This document shows positions 42,985-53,644 of a DNA stretch of 64,000 nt, in pieces. A model generated the notes under the pieces. That model made no database searches, had not been told where the DNA came from, and saw only the letters and a program-made list of their open reading frames with translations. Each line of letters begins with the position of its first letter. Within the stretch, counting starts at the first letter, position 1. The DNA is taken from NCBI RefSeq assembly GCF_004342065.1, contig NZ_SLZU01000007.1, positions 124,001 to 188,000 on the forward strand, in the 5' to 3' direction. The stretch is from Primorskyibacter sedentarius (GTDB lineage Bacteria > Pseudomonadota > Alphaproteobacteria > Rhodobacterales > Rhodobacteraceae). The position numbers and the translations under genes were made by a program.

Positions 42985-43779
42985 ATGCGCGCCACGCCGT
43001 TTCAGACCGTCGTCAAACATCTGACAATGGGCCAGACCCCACGGGTCTGGTCGTTCCTGATCTCCGTTTTCGGTGAATTGGCGCAAGACAGGGACGCGCG
43101 GATCAGCGGGCCGCTGCTTCGGCACATCACCGGCCAGATCGGCATCAAACCCGATGCGATGCGCGTGGCCATCCACCGTCTGCGCAAGGATGGCTGGATC
43201 GACAGCGAACGGCAGGGACGCACCAGCACCTATTTTCTCACCGAATGGGGGCGCGCGCAAAGTGCGTCAGCCTCGCCGCGTATCTATGCGGCAGAGCAGG
43301 CCGCCGAGGCCGCGTGGTTTGGCATGTTCAATCCCGGCCAGCCCGCGCCCGGCAAAGACCTTGACGGCGTCTGGGTAACGTCACATGCGGTGATCACGTC
43401 CGCCATGCCGGACGACCCTCAAGCCTTTGCCACGTGCATTCCCGTGGACACCGCCTTGCCCCAATGGATGACGGCAAAGATCTGTGACGAGACGACGGTA
43501 GAGTTGTCCGGCACCTTCGCATCGGCATTGGCAACGATAAGACCCCAGTTAACCAATTCGCCAGATCTGACCATTCTTGAGATTGCAGAAATCCGCGTTC
43601 TGCTGGTCCATGGCTGGCGACGGATCGTACTGAAAACACCGGCGCTGCCCGACCACGTCTTTCCCGACGATTGGCAAGGTGCAGCCTGCCGCGCGGGGGT
43701 TGCCGGACTGCTCGCCCAATATCCCAAGGTCGAACTGGAGGAGCTGGAAGCAGCCGTGATTTCCATTCCCACCCCCTGA
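42985..43779 (+). CDS. paaX: PaaX-family transcriptional regulator
   Basis: The 264-residue protein matches PaaX, the phenylacetyl-CoA-responsive repressor: an N-terminal winged helix (SGPLLRHITGQIGIKPDAMR, VAIHRLRKDGWIDSERQGRT, about 43-82) and a C-terminal domain with a Cys2-containing region. It follows paaZ by 37 bases and closes the operon. The cluster also encodes a TetR PaaR, so two phenylacetate regulators coexist. At 264 residues it is shorter than the E. coli protein (about 316). Confidence 0.85.
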   Translation: MRATPFQTVVKHLTMGQTPRVWSFLISVFGELAQDRDARISGPLLRHITGQIGIKPDAMRVAIHRLRKDGWIDSERQGRTSTYFLTEWGRAQSASASPRIYAAEQAAEAAWFGMFNPGQPAPGKDLDGVWVTSHAVITSAMPDDPQAFATCIPVDTALPQWMTAKICDETTVELSGTFASALATIRPQLTNSPDLTILEIAEIRVLLVHGWRRIVLKTPALPDHVFPDDWQGAACRAGVAGLLAQYPKVELEELEAAVISIPTP

Positions 43780-44083
43780 GGTCCTGCAATAGCGGCCAAA
43801 GCTGGGAAAACAGCCGTGGATAATCTGCACATTTGCAGCAACCGATGCCCCGGCACCTGATCGCAGGTCAGCCAGCCCCTGTTGTCCTAAAAGTCCGCAT
43901 TATAGAACGGAAGGCACCGTCGCCGGGTCAGATTGCAATTGATCACGCAAGCGGCAAACCGGCCAGAAATATGGTCGTCACTATAGCAAACTCCGGTTTT
44001 CTAAGCATGACGGCCCTAAAGTCAGAAATAAACTTCAAGCCAGTTGTTGAAGCTGCCACTCAGCACCCATATTAACTATTAAT
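43780..44083. other. intergenic region after the paa cluster
   Basis: These 304 bases hold no supported gene. A short open frame (43833-44075) lacks family resemblance, and its codon use is unlike its neighbours. The right end is AT-rich and runs into the dyad over the marR start. Confidence 0.5.
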
Positions 44084-44086
44084 ATG
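44068..44086. promoter_or_regulatory. perfect 19-bp dyad covering the marR start codon
   Basis: CATATTAACTATTAATATG is a perfect palindrome with 8-bp arms and a 3-base centre. Its last three bases are the ATG start of the MarR gene. It is very AT-rich for this genome. Autorepression by the MarR protein is the likely role; this is inference. Confidence 0.75.
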
Positions 44087-44548
44087 CAAGTTGATAAACA
44101 TGACTTTCACGGCCTGCTCCACAGTGCCAACCTCATAGAGGCAGAATTGCGGCGACAGCTCGCACCATTCGGGATACAACCGCGGCAGGCGCGTGTCATC
44201 GAAGCGCTGGATCGCATGGGGACCGCCTCGCAGGTCGATCTGGCGTCTAGCTTTGGGGTCACATCCGCAGGCATGAGCACGATGACAGACCGGCTGTTGG
44301 CAGCAGGATATATCACGCGCGTTCAGGATCCGGAGTCGCGACGCAAGAACATCTTGGCGCTCACGGCCGAGGGGCAGGCATTGGTATCGGGGATCGACCA
44401 CGCCTGGTCGGCACTGGATGACACCATCCGGACCGTTATTGGAGATGATGCGAAGGTGCTGTTTGACTTGTCCCGGCGCTTGCGGGACGGCTTGGGTGGG
44501 ACGGTGCCGGGGACCAGGAAATCCGTCCTGGCCAATGAGGAAGAATGA
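44084..44548 (+). CDS. MarR-family transcriptional regulator
   Basis: The 154-residue protein has a MarR winged helix (MGTASQVDLASSFGVTSAGM, STMTDRLLAAGYITRVQDPE, about 46-85). Its ATG lies inside the 19-bp dyad and has no Shine-Dalgarno, so it may be read from a leaderless message. No target operon is obvious other than itself; the Crp/Fnr gene follows on the same strand after 193 bases. The signal it senses is unknown. Confidence 0.88.
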   Translation: MQVDKHDFHGLLHSANLIEAELRRQLAPFGIQPRQARVIEALDRMGTASQVDLASSFGVTSAGMSTMTDRLLAAGYITRVQDPESRRKNILALTAEGQALVSGIDHAWSALDDTIRTVIGDDAKVLFDLSRRLRDGLGGTVPGTRKSVLANEEE

Positions 44549-44741
44549 GATCCTGAAATGCGACGAACCCGGAACGCCACGACCAACTGGCCCCCGACCG
44601 CAGCCTTCGGAAACCCTATGAGACAAGAGCCTGACACTGACTGAGGACATCGCTGACACGGCCCACGGAAAAGCGGCGCGCCTGTCGGTCATTGGACCCG
44701 GAACACAGCCAAACGAGTGAACAAGAAGTGAGCGTGGGACC

Positions 44742-45491
44742 ATGACATCCTTGAATGCAGGACGCGGCGCTGAAGGCAATTCAGACTGGGGCAAGACGCT
44801 TGAGCCAAGCCCGCCCCCCGTTCAGGGCAATCCCGGTCTTCCCTGCCCGCCTGATTTCGCCGGGCGACCGCGTGCAAAAGCTGCGTTGGCCGAGGAAAAG
44901 CAGAGTTACGAGACGCTGTTCTCTTTCATCCGGGCGCGCGGCTATACTCAGCATTTCCAACCCGACAGCACGATCCTGCTGCACGAAGAACCCGCCAATG
45001 TGGTCTACCTGATCGAGACGGGGACTGTCCGCTCCTGCACCATTGACAGCTTCGGCCACCGTCAGATTTTCGCCTTTCCTAGAAAGGGAGAGCTTGTCGG
45101 CATCTCTGATACGGATCGCTGGCATTTTACTGCGGAAGCCGTTGACCATGTCGTTGTCAAATCGCTGCCCCGGACGGTGCTTGAACAGGAACTCGCGGTC
45201 AACACAGCGCTGCGGCAGGAAAGCAGGGCTTATATCCGGGCGTTGCTTGCCCAACGTGAAAAACAGTTGCTGATGCTTTCGCATAGCAAAGGGCCGCAAC
45301 GGCTGCTGGATTTTCTCGTAACCTTTGCCGCGTCGCGGCCCAGCACCGGCTACATCGCCCTTCCAATGTCCCGCCGCGACATTGCCGACCATATCGGACT
45401 ATCGACGGAAAGTGTCAGCCGGGCTTTCAGCCACCTTAAGCGGACGGGTCGGATCGATCTCAAGACCCCGGAGAAGTTCAAGATCATCTGA
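44742..45491 (+). CDS. Crp/Fnr-family transcriptional regulator (FixK/Dnr-like)
   Basis: The 249-residue protein has a cyclic-nucleotide-like sensor domain (about residues 50-165: PANVVYLIETGTVRSCTIDS) and a C-terminal helix-turn-helix MSRRDIADHIGLSTESVSRA (about 209-228) whose E-x-x-S-R matches Fnr-type DNA readers of TTGAy-N4-rTCAA sites. It lacks the N-terminal Cys cluster of FNR, so it is closer to FixK or Dnr and may respond to something other than oxygen directly. The first 50 residues are Pro/Gly-rich and unusual. Fnr-type boxes at 52274 and 57452 are likely targets. Confidence 0.88.
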   Translation: MTSLNAGRGAEGNSDWGKTLEPSPPPVQGNPGLPCPPDFAGRPRAKAALAEEKQSYETLFSFIRARGYTQHFQPDSTILLHEEPANVVYLIETGTVRSCTIDSFGHRQIFAFPRKGELVGISDTDRWHFTAEAVDHVVVKSLPRTVLEQELAVNTALRQESRAYIRALLAQREKQLLMLSHSKGPQRLLDFLVTFAASRPSTGYIALPMSRRDIADHIGLSTESVSRAFSHLKRTGRIDLKTPEKFKII

Positions 45492-45608
45492 GATGCAAGC
45501 GCGGCAGTCCGGCCGAAGCGTAAAACCATGCTGCGCCTTGGCGCTAAATCCCGGAAGGGTTCAGGATTTCCGTCCGCCATCTCCCTAACGGTTGGCTTCG
45601 TCTCCAGG

Positions 45609-46520
45609 TCACGTTTCGCGTGGAGCCGATGTCTTTTTCCCGGTTTTCCTGAGCGCCTCGAACCCGATGATCACGTCCAGAAGCTCTGTGGTGATGCCGC
45701 TTTGGCGCAGGGCATTGGCATCCGATCTCAGAGCCTCCAGCCGGTCCTCGATGGACTGTTCCGCCTGCTGCATCAACGCCAGACGCGCCGCATTCTCGGT
45801 TACCATCGCCTCGGCGGAGGCCTTGAAGAGGCTTGCAAAGACAAATCCGCGGATCAACGAGAGGAACAGCTCGCGCGCTTGCATCGAGAAGGTCGGAAGG
45901 CTGCGCGACTCCCACGGCTCTTTCTGAAGATCGTGCAACAGCGCATCGCCCAGAGGCAGCAGCGGAACGCTTTTCGTGACCTGTCCGCCACCGTCGCCGC
46001 GCGCAGTAAAGGTCAGGTTCACTGCGATATCCGACGGATGGGCCTTTTGCCGGATTTCGTCCAGATGCTGCGTCAACAGGTTCGCCAATCGCCCGATACC
46101 GTCGACCGATGCGGGCGGCAGGAAGAGCCGCTCGACCTCAATCGACCGGTCCGCCAGCGCATCGGCCATCTGGGCGCCGACACACAGGACGGTCGGCGCG
46201 CTACCCCCCTCAGACGCGATCTGAGCGGACAGATGCGCGGCGAGCACTTCGTTGTAACTGCCGCACAGCCCGTGATCCGAACCGAAGACCACAAAGACCT
46301 TTTCGCTGACCTCGTGCACTGGCACGTCCAGCGGCCCGGTTGATCGGAGAAACGCATGCAGCCCGTCCAGCACGGTCTGGTGGTAGGCCTCGATCGCGCG
46401 ACCGGCCTGTTCGTAGGGGGCGGAGTTGATGACCGACAGCGTTTTCATCGTGCGCACGACACTATGGATGCTTTCCATACTGCCCATCTGGCGCGTCAGT
46501 GTTTCAAGCGTCTGGGGCAT
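45609..46520 (-). CDS. atpG: N-ATPase gamma subunit
   Basis: The 303-residue protein is the central-stalk gamma subunit; it starts [20 protein letters not shown] with the long N-terminal helix and has [19 protein letters not shown] (about 80-98), a typical gamma motif. It is last in the atpDCQRBEFAG operon and overlaps atpA by 17 bases. Convergent with the crp gene. Confidence 0.92.
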   Translation of the reverse strand: MPQTLETLTRQMGSMESIHSVVRTMKTLSVINSAPYEQAGRAIEAYHQTVLDGLHAFLRSTGPLDVPVHEVSEKVFVVFGSDHGLCGSYNEVLAAHLSAQIASEGGSAPTVLCVGAQMADALADRSIEVERLFLPPASVDGIGRLANLLTQHLDEIRQKAHPSDIAVNLTFTARGDGGGQVTKSVPLLPLGDALLHDLQKEPWESRSLPTFSMQARELFLSLIRGFVFASLFKASAEAMVTENAARLALMQQAEQSIEDRLEALRSDANALRQSGITTELLDVIIGFEALRKTGKKTSAPRET

Positions 46521-48042
46521 CTACGCTCCGGTCTGGATCGCGCGCGCGCTGGCCAAGGGCAAGCATCCGGGCACGGGCCTCATCGTCAAGCGTCCCGTCC
46601 TTTGCGATGCTGTCGGCAATGTCCGCAAGGTCGCGCCGTGCTGCGTTCCGCAACCGCGATATGACCGCGTCAGCGTCAGCTTCGTTCAGACCATCAAAGA
46701 CGCCTTCATTGGCGGCCGTCAGCACGGCCAATTGCTCGACCGTGGGCATCGGGTCACGTTCGGCCTGACGGAGGGCGCCCCGGACCGCAGCGCCGCGGGT
46801 CAGCCGCGCGCGGGTCGCGTCATCCAGTCGCGTGCCGAAACGGGCAAAATCCTCCAGTTCCTCGAATTGCGACAGGGTCACGCGCAGGTTGCCGGCCACC
46901 GACCGGAAGGCAGGGCTTTGCGCCTTGCCACCGACACGGCTGACCGACTTGCCCAGATCGACGGCGGGAAACTGGTTCTTTCGCACCAGCCGGGGCGACA
47001 GATAAACCTGCCCATCCGTGATCGAAATGAGGTTGGTCGGAATATAGGCCGACAGGTTCTCGGCCTGCGTCTCCACGATCGCAAGCGCCGTGATAGACCC
47101 ACCCCCAGCCGTTTCGGTGAACTGGCCCGCGCGTTCCAGCAGGCGGGCGTGGATGTAGAAAATATCACCCGGGAACGCCTCTCTTCCCGGTGGTCGGCGC
47201 AGCAAGAGCGACAATTCGCGGTAGGATCGGGCGTGGTGGGTCAGATCATCCAGCACCACGAGAACATCCCTGCCCTGCCCCGCGAAATTCTCTGCCATGG
47301 TCATGGCGGCATAGGGTGCCACATAGGCCAGTCCCGCGGCCTCTTCATCCCCGGCGGCCATGACGATGGTGCGTTCCATCATGCCGCCTTCACGGATGGC
47401 GGCGATGACCTTCGCCACCGCATCGCCGCGCTGTCCGATAGCGCAATAGATGCAGATGACCTCCGTGGATTTCTGATTAAGGATCGCATCGACGCAAATC
47501 GATGTCTTGCCGGTCTGCCTGTCACCGATTACAAGCTGGCGCTGGCCAAGACCGATGGGCACGGCTGCGTCGATCGCCTTGATGCCGGTTGCGAGCGGCC
47601 GCGAAATGGCGCGGCGGGCAAGGATGGACGGGGCCTCTGCCTCGACCGCATGCAGGGCCGATGCCTTCAACTGCCCCTTCGCGTCGCTGGGGTTTCCAAG
47701 CGCATCGACGACCCGGCCCAGCAGCGCCTCTCCGACCTGCGTGCTGACGACGCGGTGCGATCTCATGACCCGTTCACCGACGGCGACACGCTCCGACGCG
47801 CCCAGCAACACCACTCCGAGCCGGTCGGGTTCCAGGTCGAGCACGATGCCGCGGACGCCACTTTCAAACTCCAGAACCTCATCGGACAGGGCGCGTTCCA
47901 ACCCGGAAACGATGGCGATGCCGTCACCGACCTGTGCGACCACGCCCACTTCGCTAAGGCGCGGCGCAGGGGGCGGGCTTTGCAAGAGCACCTGGATCAG
48001 CTCTTCCGGTTCCACAGAGGGAGCGTTGATATCAAGCGTCAT
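46504..48042 (-). CDS. atpA: N-ATPase alpha subunit
   Basis: The 512-residue alpha subunit has a regulatory-site P-loop [16 protein letters not shown] (about 169-184) and the alpha signature region. It partners AtpD in the catalytic hexamer. It overlaps atpF by 4 bases and atpG by 17. It is much more diverged than a housekeeping AtpA would be and belongs with the N-type set. Confidence 0.95.
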   Translation of the reverse strand: MTLDINAPSVEPEELIQVLLQSPPPAPRLSEVGVVAQVGDGIAIVSGLERALSDEVLEFESGVRGIVLDLEPDRLGVVLLGASERVAVGERVMRSHRVVSTQVGEALLGRVVDALGNPSDAKGQLKASALHAVEAEAPSILARRAISRPLATGIKAIDAAVPIGLGQRQLVIGDRQTGKTSICVDAILNQKSTEVICIYCAIGQRGDAVAKVIAAIREGGMMERTIVMAAGDEEAAGLAYVAPYAAMTMAENFAGQGRDVLVVLDDLTHHARSYRELSLLLRRPPGREAFPGDIFYIHARLLERAGQFTETAGGGSITALAIVETQAENLSAYIPTNLISITDGQVYLSPRLVRKNQFPAVDLGKSVSRVGGKAQSPAFRSVAGNLRVTLSQFEELEDFARFGTRLDDATRARLTRGAAVRGALRQAERDPMPTVEQLAVLTAANEGVFDGLNEADADAVISRLRNAARRDLADIADSIAKDGTLDDEARARMLALGQRARDPDRSVDAPDA

Positions 48043-48803
48043 CGCGCGCCCCCCATCGCATCGGGTCCGCTGGCCAGTTGATCGGCCATGAGCGCGTCAA
48101 GACCGTCAATATAGGTATCGACCGTCCACGACAGCTGCGCGCCACCCAGACTTAGCGACAGACCGGGGGCCATGGCCGCACTGGTTTCGAACCGAACGTT
48201 GAGGTCGGGAAAGCGTTCACGCAACGTGGCGCTGATTTCGCCCTGCACTGATCGCGGCAACGCCTCGTGGCTTGTGACGAGGGCCTCGTCCGGTTTGCCC
48301 GCCGCGCGTTGCAGCTCTGTGTCCATGGCGGCTATCTTCCGGCCCAGATGAGCGGCGATGCGTGGCTCCAGAGTGTCATCTGCCAGATCGGTCAGGGCCT
48401 TGCGAGTCAGTTCCAGAAGGGCATGCCCGCCCGCCCGGTGCATCTTTGCCGTAAAGGCGCGGGCCTCGTCGTTCAGATGCGCAGCCCAGGCGGCGCGTTC
48501 GCGTTCAACCCGATCATGCGCCTCTGCCAACAGGGCGTTTTTCTCTTCTTCCGCCTTGCGCAGAACGGCCTCCGTCGCCGATGCCTGTTCGGATTGCAGC
48601 GTCGAGAGTTGCGCGCGGTAATCGGCCTCCGCCGCGCGGGCCTTTTCCTTGGCATGAACCGCAACCTGCATCCGTTCGGAAATCTCCGCTTCGCGCGCGT
48701 CTATGCCGTCCAGGATCGGGCGGTACAGAAATCGCTTCAACAGCCAGACAAGCGCCAGAAAATTGGCTAGCTGGGCTGCGACCGTGATCCAGTCGATAGA
48801 CAT
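48039..48803 (-). CDS. atpF: N-ATPase b subunit (long form)
   Basis: The 254-residue protein begins [20 protein letters not shown], one membrane anchor, followed by a long coiled-coil rich in Ala/Glu/Arg (about 40-150). At 254 residues it is longer than an ordinary b subunit (about 156), as in N-ATPases, where no separate delta gene is present and the C-terminal part (about 150-254) takes over that role. I choose the ATG at 48803, just after the atpE stop; a longer frame would overlap atpE. Confidence 0.9.
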   Translation of the reverse strand: MSIDWITVAAQLANFLALVWLLKRFLYRPILDGIDAREAEISERMQVAVHAKEKARAAEADYRAQLSTLQSEQASATEAVLRKAEEEKNALLAEAHDRVERERAAWAAHLNDEARAFTAKMHRAGGHALLELTRKALTDLADDTLEPRIAAHLGRKIAAMDTELQRAAGKPDEALVTSHEALPRSVQGEISATLRERFPDLNVRFETSAAMAPGLSLSLGGAQLSWTVDTYIDGLDALMADQLASGPDAMGGAR

Positions 48804-48807
48804 GATA

Positions 48808-49098
48808 TCAGCCGCCCGCCGCTGCTGTTGCCGCTTCGACTGCCGCATTCCAGAACGGGTTGGAGAAGATCAGGATCATGGCCACGACAAAACAGTAGAT
48901 TGCCGTGGATTCGATCATCGCAAGGCTTACAAACAGGGTACGCGACAGGGTGGAGGCCGCGTCGGGTTGCTGAGCGATCGAACTAAGCGCCTGAGCAGCC
49001 GCCCTGCCCTCGCCCAGTGCGGGACCAATCGCCCCGAATGAAACCGTCAGTCCGGCTGTGAAGATCGAGATGGCGGCAATAATCGCAAGGTCGGTCAT
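48808..49098 (-). CDS. atpE: N-ATPase c subunit with Na+-type site residues
   Basis: The 96-residue proteolipid has two transmembrane helices. Helix 1 contains GPALGEGRA with Glu30, and helix 2 has MIESTAIY with Glu63-Ser64-Thr65 and Tyr68. By position these match Gln32, Glu65, Ser66, Thr67 and Tyr70 of the Na+-dependent Ilyobacter c subunit, with Glu replacing Gln. Two carboxylates per hairpin are typical of N-ATPases. Its start overlaps the atpB stop by 4 bases. Whether the ring uses Na+ or H+ in vivo cannot be read from sequence. Confidence 0.93.
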   Translation of the reverse strand: MTDLAIIAAISIFTAGLTVSFGAIGPALGEGRAAAQALSSIAQQPDAASTLSRTLFVSLAMIESTAIYCFVVAMILIFSNPFWNAAVEAATAAAGG

Positions 49099-49790
49099 GA
49101 GTTGTCCTTCTGAGTTGTGGACGGGTTTGCGGGTTTGGTTGCGCTGGAAATGTAGACAGTGGCCAGGATCGCGAAGATGTAGGCTTGGATCATGCCGGTC
49201 AGCAGGCCCAGCAGATCCATGACCACCGGAAAGAAAAACGGCGCCACGGTCAGCAGGATTGCCGCGATGACAGCGCCACTCATGATGTTGCCGTAAAGAC
49301 GGATCGCAAGCGAAATGCCGCGCGAAAACTCCGAGATGATATTGAAGGGCAACATGATGAACGAGGGTTCGAGATAGGTCTTGAAGTAACCGCCGAGGCC
49401 CCGGCTGGTGATCCCGAAAAGAGGCACGGCAACGAGAACGGACAGGGCCAGAGCGGTCGTGGTCGACAGCGACGACGTGGGCGGTTCGAACCCCGGAACG
49501 ACAAGAAGCAGGTTGGACACCGCGACAAACAGAAACAACGTCCCTGCGAAATACAGAAGGTGGCGCGACGGGCCTTGCGATATCTCTTCGATCTGGCTTT
49601 GAATGCCCTGCACGATCACTTCGAGCGCGGTCCGCCACCGGTTTGGCGGCACATCCGGCCGCAGGTTGCGCGTGATGAGCATGGAGGCACCCGTCAGCAC
49701 CGCCATGACGATCCACGTATAAAAAATGGTCGCATTGACGGGAATGCCCCAGATCATGAACATGATCGTCTCGTCAGGTGATAGGGTCAT
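49095..49790 (-). CDS. atpB: N-ATPase a subunit
   Basis: The 231-residue membrane protein forms the ion half-channels. The essential Arg of helix 4 is in GISLAIRLYGNIMSGAVIAA (about 153-172), and the C-terminal helix pair follows (GMIQAYIFAILATVYISSAT). Start ATG 49790 overlaps the atpR stop by 4 bases (ATGA). Shorter than typical housekeeping a subunits, as usual for the N-type. Confidence 0.94.
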   Translation of the reverse strand: MTLSPDETIMFMIWGIPVNATIFYTWIVMAVLTGASMLITRNLRPDVPPNRWRTALEVIVQGIQSQIEEISQGPSRHLLYFAGTLFLFVAVSNLLLVVPGFEPPTSSLSTTTALALSVLVAVPLFGITSRGLGGYFKTYLEPSFIMLPFNIISEFSRGISLAIRLYGNIMSGAVIAAILLTVAPFFFPVVMDLLGLLTGMIQAYIFAILATVYISSATKPANPSTTQKDNS

Positions 49791-50086
49791 TTCGCGCCCC
49801 CTGCCTGCACCGGAACGCGGGCGATGGTGGTGGCGATGCGCCGGCAGACGAAAAAGGCAATGCCGTAGCCTGCAAAGGCCCACGGCCCGGCCTGTGTCAC
49901 GACAAACCAGCCGATGCCCAGAAGGGCAGCGATACGCAGGACAGCACTCACAGCGAGGGTCGCGATCGTATTTTCGCCCTGCAAGGCAGACCGCATCCCA
50001 TAGGCCAGCCCAAGAAAGAAAAACGCGCTCACCAATGTCCCGGCAGCCGCTCCAAGGCCCAGGGCCGACCATTGCACTACGATCAT
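49787..50086 (-). CDS. atpR: N-ATPase accessory membrane protein AtpR
   Basis: The 99-residue protein has three hydrophobic segments (first VVQWSALGLGAAAGTLVSAF, about 3-22) and intramembrane Arg residues (AYGMRSALQ and AVLRIAAL) that are thought to pair with the second carboxylate of the c subunit in N-ATPases. It starts inside the atpQ stop (ATGA) and ends inside the atpB start. AtpR is unique to N-type operons and helps identify the cluster. Confidence 0.9.
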   Translation of the reverse strand: MIVVQWSALGLGAAAGTLVSAFFFLGLAYGMRSALQGENTIATLAVSAVLRIAALLGIGWFVVTQAGPWAFAGYGIAFFVCRRIATTIARVPVQAGGAK

Positions 50087-50366
50087 TTCTCGCCTCCTTC
50101 TTTGTTGACCCAGGCCGCTGCGATGAAGACGCCTATCACGACGCCCCCAAGGATCAGGGCGATCGTCCAGGAAAAGCGCTGCGGGGCCACGCGGTCCAGC
50201 CACTGGCCCAGGAACGCGCCCCCTACCGTCGGAACGGCGATGGACCAGCCGATCATTCCGAACGTGCCGATGCCGCGCAGCGGGCTGGGTCCGGGATGAT
50301 CGCGCGAGGATTTCATGCGTTTGGCCTGACGCGCGATGTGCTCTGCGGATTTGTCGGGATCGGGGC

Positions 50367-50370
<4 letters not shown>
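50083..50370 (-). CDS. atpQ: N-ATPase accessory membrane protein AtpQ
   Basis: The 95-residue protein has a basic N-terminus and two membrane helices (about 35-57 and 67-88; FGMIGWSIAVPTVGGAFLGQ starts the first). It resembles AtpI/AtpZ-type assembly factors, and its place between atpC and atpR is that of AtpQ in N-ATPase operons. Both ends overlap neighbours by 4 bases. Confidence 0.9.
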
Positions 50371-52515
<2,145 letters not shown>

Positions 52516-53643
52516 CTATTGGCCGCTGGCCATGGTCTGACGAAACCGCATCAGGGATATTGCGAAGAAAACGGCGCTCAAGCCCGCCATCACCACCATG
52601 TCAGGCCAGACCGTTTCCATTCCCGCGCCGCGATACAGGATCGCCTGCGAGAAGCTGACGAAATGCGTGGAGGGTGAGGCCTGCATCATCGTCTGCAACC
52701 ATTCCGGAATGCTCTCCATCGGTGTCGTGCTTCCGGATAGCAGGTTCATGATGACCAGAACCGGCATGACCAGAAGACCGAATTGCGGCATCGAAGTGGT
52801 GAAGGTCGCGAGCAAAATGCCCAAACCGGCAACCGAGAGAAGATACAGCACCGTTCCCGCGATAAAGAGCATGATCGACCCGGCAATGGGGACGGACAGG
52901 AACCCCTGTATCACCAGCCAGAGCGACAGAATGGCCGCAATGATGATCGCCAGACCATTGGCCCAAATCTTCGCCAACATGATTTCTGAGGGTGACACGG
53001 GCATGACGAGCAGATGCTCGATCGTTCCGTGTTCCCGCTCTCTGATCAATGCGGCGCCGGTCAGCATCACGGCCAGAATGGTGACGTTGTTGATGATCTG
53101 CATCACGGATGAAAACCATGTGGATTTCATGTTCGGATTGAACTGCGCCGACACGATCAGATCGATGGGAAGCGTGCTGGACGTGTCATCCTGGGATTCG
53201 AATTTGGTGATCTCGTCCGCGATAATCTGTTGCAGAAAAACCGACCCGTTACCGGCCTGAACCATCGCGGTCGCATCCACATTCAACTGGAGCTCTGGCA
53301 CGCGCTCCGCAATCACATCCGCTTCGAAATTCGGGGGGAAGGACAAGACGAAAACATACTCGCCATCATCCATCACGCGATCAACCTCGGCCGCCGAAAT
53401 ACGCTGCGGGTCTTCAAATTCGGGCGGCAGGATTGCATCCACGATCCGCCCGCTGAGATCGGATTGATCCAGATCCACATAGGCCACCGACGCGTTCACA
53501 ACCTCGACCTTGGCGCCGGTCGCGACAGCGTAGATCGCAAAGCTGAACATGTAGACGATCAGCAACAGCAGAACCGGGTCGGTCTTCAGGCTGCGCAATT
53601 CCTTGAGCCCGAGCCGGTAGATGTTGAACAGCCATCGCCCCAT
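52516..53643 (-). CDS. ABC-2 type export permease
   Basis: The 375-residue permease has an N-terminal helix (PVLLLLIVYMFSFAIYAVAT, about 24-43), a large extracytoplasmic domain and a C-terminal group of five helices, as in YhhJ/YbhR proteins. It follows the RbbA-like gene by 1 base (TGAGATG). Together with that protein and the HlyD-like adaptor it should form an efflux system. The cargo is unknown. Confidence 0.9.
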   Translation of the reverse strand: MGRWLFNIYRLGLKELRSLKTDPVLLLLIVYMFSFAIYAVATGAKVEVVNASVAYVDLDQSDLSGRIVDAILPPEFEDPQRISAAEVDRVMDDGEYVFVLSFPPNFEADVIAERVPELQLNVDATAMVQAGNGSVFLQQIIADEITKFESQDDTSSTLPIDLIVSAQFNPNMKSTWFSSVMQIINNVTILAVMLTGAALIREREHGTIEHLLVMPVSPSEIMLAKIWANGLAIIIAAILSLWLVIQGFLSVPIAGSIMLFIAGTVLYLLSVAGLGILLATFTTSMPQFGLLVMPVLVIMNLLSGSTTPMESIPEWLQTMMQASPSTHFVSFSQAILYRGAGMETVWPDMVVMAGLSAVFFAISLMRFRQTMASGQ

Positions 53644-53644
53644 C

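Noticed and set aside
43833-44075. 80-codon frame between paaX and marR
   Set aside because: No ribosome-binding site or family resemblance; ends next to the marR dyad in AT-rich DNA.
46426-48081. 551-codon plus-strand frame opposite atpA
   Set aside because: It is exactly antisense to the well-supported atpA, has no family resemblance and reflects the third-position GC bias.
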